From contig CAZUMW010000007.1 in the NCBI GenBank assembly GCA_964621615.1, forward strand, positions 1 to 64,000: a DNA stretch of 64,000 nt, in the 5' to 3' direction. Made by a program: the position numbers and the translations under genes. The DNA is from CAZUMW01 sp964621615. GTDB lineage: Bacteria; Desulfobacterota; WTBG01; CAIYCZ01; CAIRTM01. Below, one piece after another: positions 63,461 through 64,000 of the stretch. Positions within the stretch are counted from its first letter, which is position 1; each line of letters opens with the position of its first letter. Under the pieces are notes generated by a model. That model ran no database searches. It had not been told where the DNA came from and saw nothing but the letters and a program-made list of their open reading frames with translations.

Positions 63461-63496
63461 GCGATGCCCCCGGCATATGCATGCCGGGGGCATCGC
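63461..63496. promoter_or_regulatory. Perfect 36-nt palindrome ahead of the DUF362 gene
   Basis: Arms of 16 bp (GCGATGCCCCCGGCAT and its complement) with an ATGC loop lie 27 nt upstream of the DUF362 ATG. No T-run follows. In RNA it would form a very stable hairpin close to the ribosome site; as DNA it could be a protein site. The rest of 63155-63522 shows only AT-rich repeats near the TetR gene. Confidence 0.65.
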
Positions 63497-63522
63497 CGCA
63501 CGCACAAAGGATATTTCGAGCG

Positions 63523-64000
63523 ATGAATGCTGCCGTATGTGAATTCCGCTCATACCGCGAATCCGTCCGGGAAGCGCTCGACAGCATAGGTGCACACACG
63601 GTTCTTGCTGCGCAGAAGCATATACTTATAAAGCCGAATCTGATAAACGCATCCCCCCATCCGGTAACTACCCCGCCGCAGTGCTGTGAGGCAATAATTG
63701 ACTATATACGAAATTGCTCAGGCGCAGACGTGGTTATCGGCGAAGGATGCGGGGATGCCTCCCGGGAAACCGACGACATATTCTCAGAGCTGGGCTATAC
63801 CGAACTTGCCGCCCGCATGGGCGTAGCCCTGCTCGATCTCAACTGCGCTCCGATGAAAAAATATACCAACCCATCATGCACCGTATTTCCGGAGATCTAT
63901 CTGCCTGAAACAGCCTTTACTCACTTTATTGTATCAGTGCCGGTTTTGAAGGCGCATACGCTCGCCGCTGTCTCCGGTTCCAGAAAAAACATGATGGGCT
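63523..64000 (+). CDS. DUF362 domain protein (5' part, runs off the window)
   Basis: The frame is open from ATG 63523 to the window end (159 codons, no stop). It reads MNAAVCEFRSYRESVREALD, then LIKPNLINASPHPVTTPPQC, GADVVIGEGCGDASRETDD, and later FIVSVPVLKAHTLAAVSGSR-KNMMG. These are hallmarks of DUF362, a family often linked to Fe-S proteins and ferredoxin-type domains; no biochemical role is assured. The start has a weak AAAGGA site 11 nt upstream. The C-terminus lies outside the window. Confidence 0.85.
   Translation, partial: MNAAVCEFRSYRESVREALDSIGAHTVLAAQKHILIKPNLINASPHPVTTPPQCCEAIIDYIRNCSGADVVIGEGCGDASRETDDIFSELGYTELAARMGVALLDLNCAPMKKYTNPSCTVFPEIYLPETAFTHFIVSVPVLKAHTLAAVSGSRKNMMG

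Noticed and set aside
1..64000. CRISPR arrays, tRNA/rRNA genes, prophage or integrase genes
   Set aside because: I looked in the gaps for spaced direct repeats, the GGTTCRA tRNA arm and rRNA stretches, and found none; the dispersed repeats are too far apart and too different for CRISPR.

Overview
The window looks like chromosomal DNA of a Gram-negative, probably anaerobic or facultative bacterium. Evidence: two lipoproteins with lipoboxes, MscS channels, radical-SAM and DUF362-type genes, KaiB/KaiC, and DUF432 next to MscS. The gene mix recalls Desulfobacterota (the former Deltaproteobacteria), but that placement is inference; no rRNA or other phylogenetic marker beyond rpsU and lon is present. 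GC looks moderate (a little over 50 percent). Genes are dense, with many 1-4 nt overlaps and few intrinsic terminators. I saw no tRNA, rRNA, CRISPR array, transposase or prophage gene.

Layout. 0.3-2.9 kb: a phytoene-dehydrogenase-like flavoprotein and a TetR regulator in one operon behind a 30-bp palindromic operator. 3.1-5.7 kb: a PIG-V-like membrane mannosyltransferase, a NUDIX hydrolase and a flavin-binding split-barrel protein. 6.2-12.6 kb (minus strand): a tightly coupled operon of an ATP-grasp/M20 fusion, gamma-glutamyltransferase, N-formylglutamate-amidohydrolase family enzyme, DUF432 protein and MscS channel, preceded by a small acidic secreted protein. This is the best candidate for an undescribed system: making and breaking a small peptide, coupled to an osmotic valve. 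12.6-19.7 kb: ferritin-like protein, K+ channel, Crp/Fnr regulator, a possible small RNA, rpsU, IscA-like protein, and a small-heat-shock-protein/Lon pair. 19.7-22.5 kb: two lipoproteins and a second MscS. 23.1-24.8 kb: a lysine-2,3-aminomutase-family radical SAM protein with a long extra N-terminus.

24.9-27.5 kb (minus): a kaiC-kaiB-response-regulator operon without kaiA, behind an 18-bp direct repeat. 27.9-30.0 kb: a geranylgeranyl-reductase-like flavoprotein and a cyclopropane-fatty-acid synthase. 30.8-47.1 kb: a large alpha-glucan/trehalose block, treZ, GH57, treY, glgE, treS-maltokinase, glgB and a GlgM-type glycosyltransferase. It joins the TreYZ route (glucan to trehalose) with the complete GlgE route (trehalose to maltose-1-phosphate to glucan), so carbon can cycle between storage glucan and the compatible solute trehalose. 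47.3-64.0 kb: a TrkA-C membrane protein, secreted hydrolase, TMTC-like TPR glycosyltransferase, double-receiver protein, large secreted propeller-like/FnIII protein, RCK protein plus CPA2 antiporter, a DUF255 thioredoxin-fold protein, an RRM RNA-binding protein, a methyltransferase-like gene with TetR, and the 5' part of a DUF362 gene.

Two things cut across the window. First, many products bear on osmotic or ionic balance (two MscS, K+ channel, RCK/CPA2 pair, trehalose enzymes, an aminomutase of the beta-lysine type). Second, a mosaic of intergenic palindromic repeats (three hairpin modules in fixed order) recurs at operon boundaries, and one copy is split by a 139-bp mobile element with 17-bp inverted ends and a TA target duplication.
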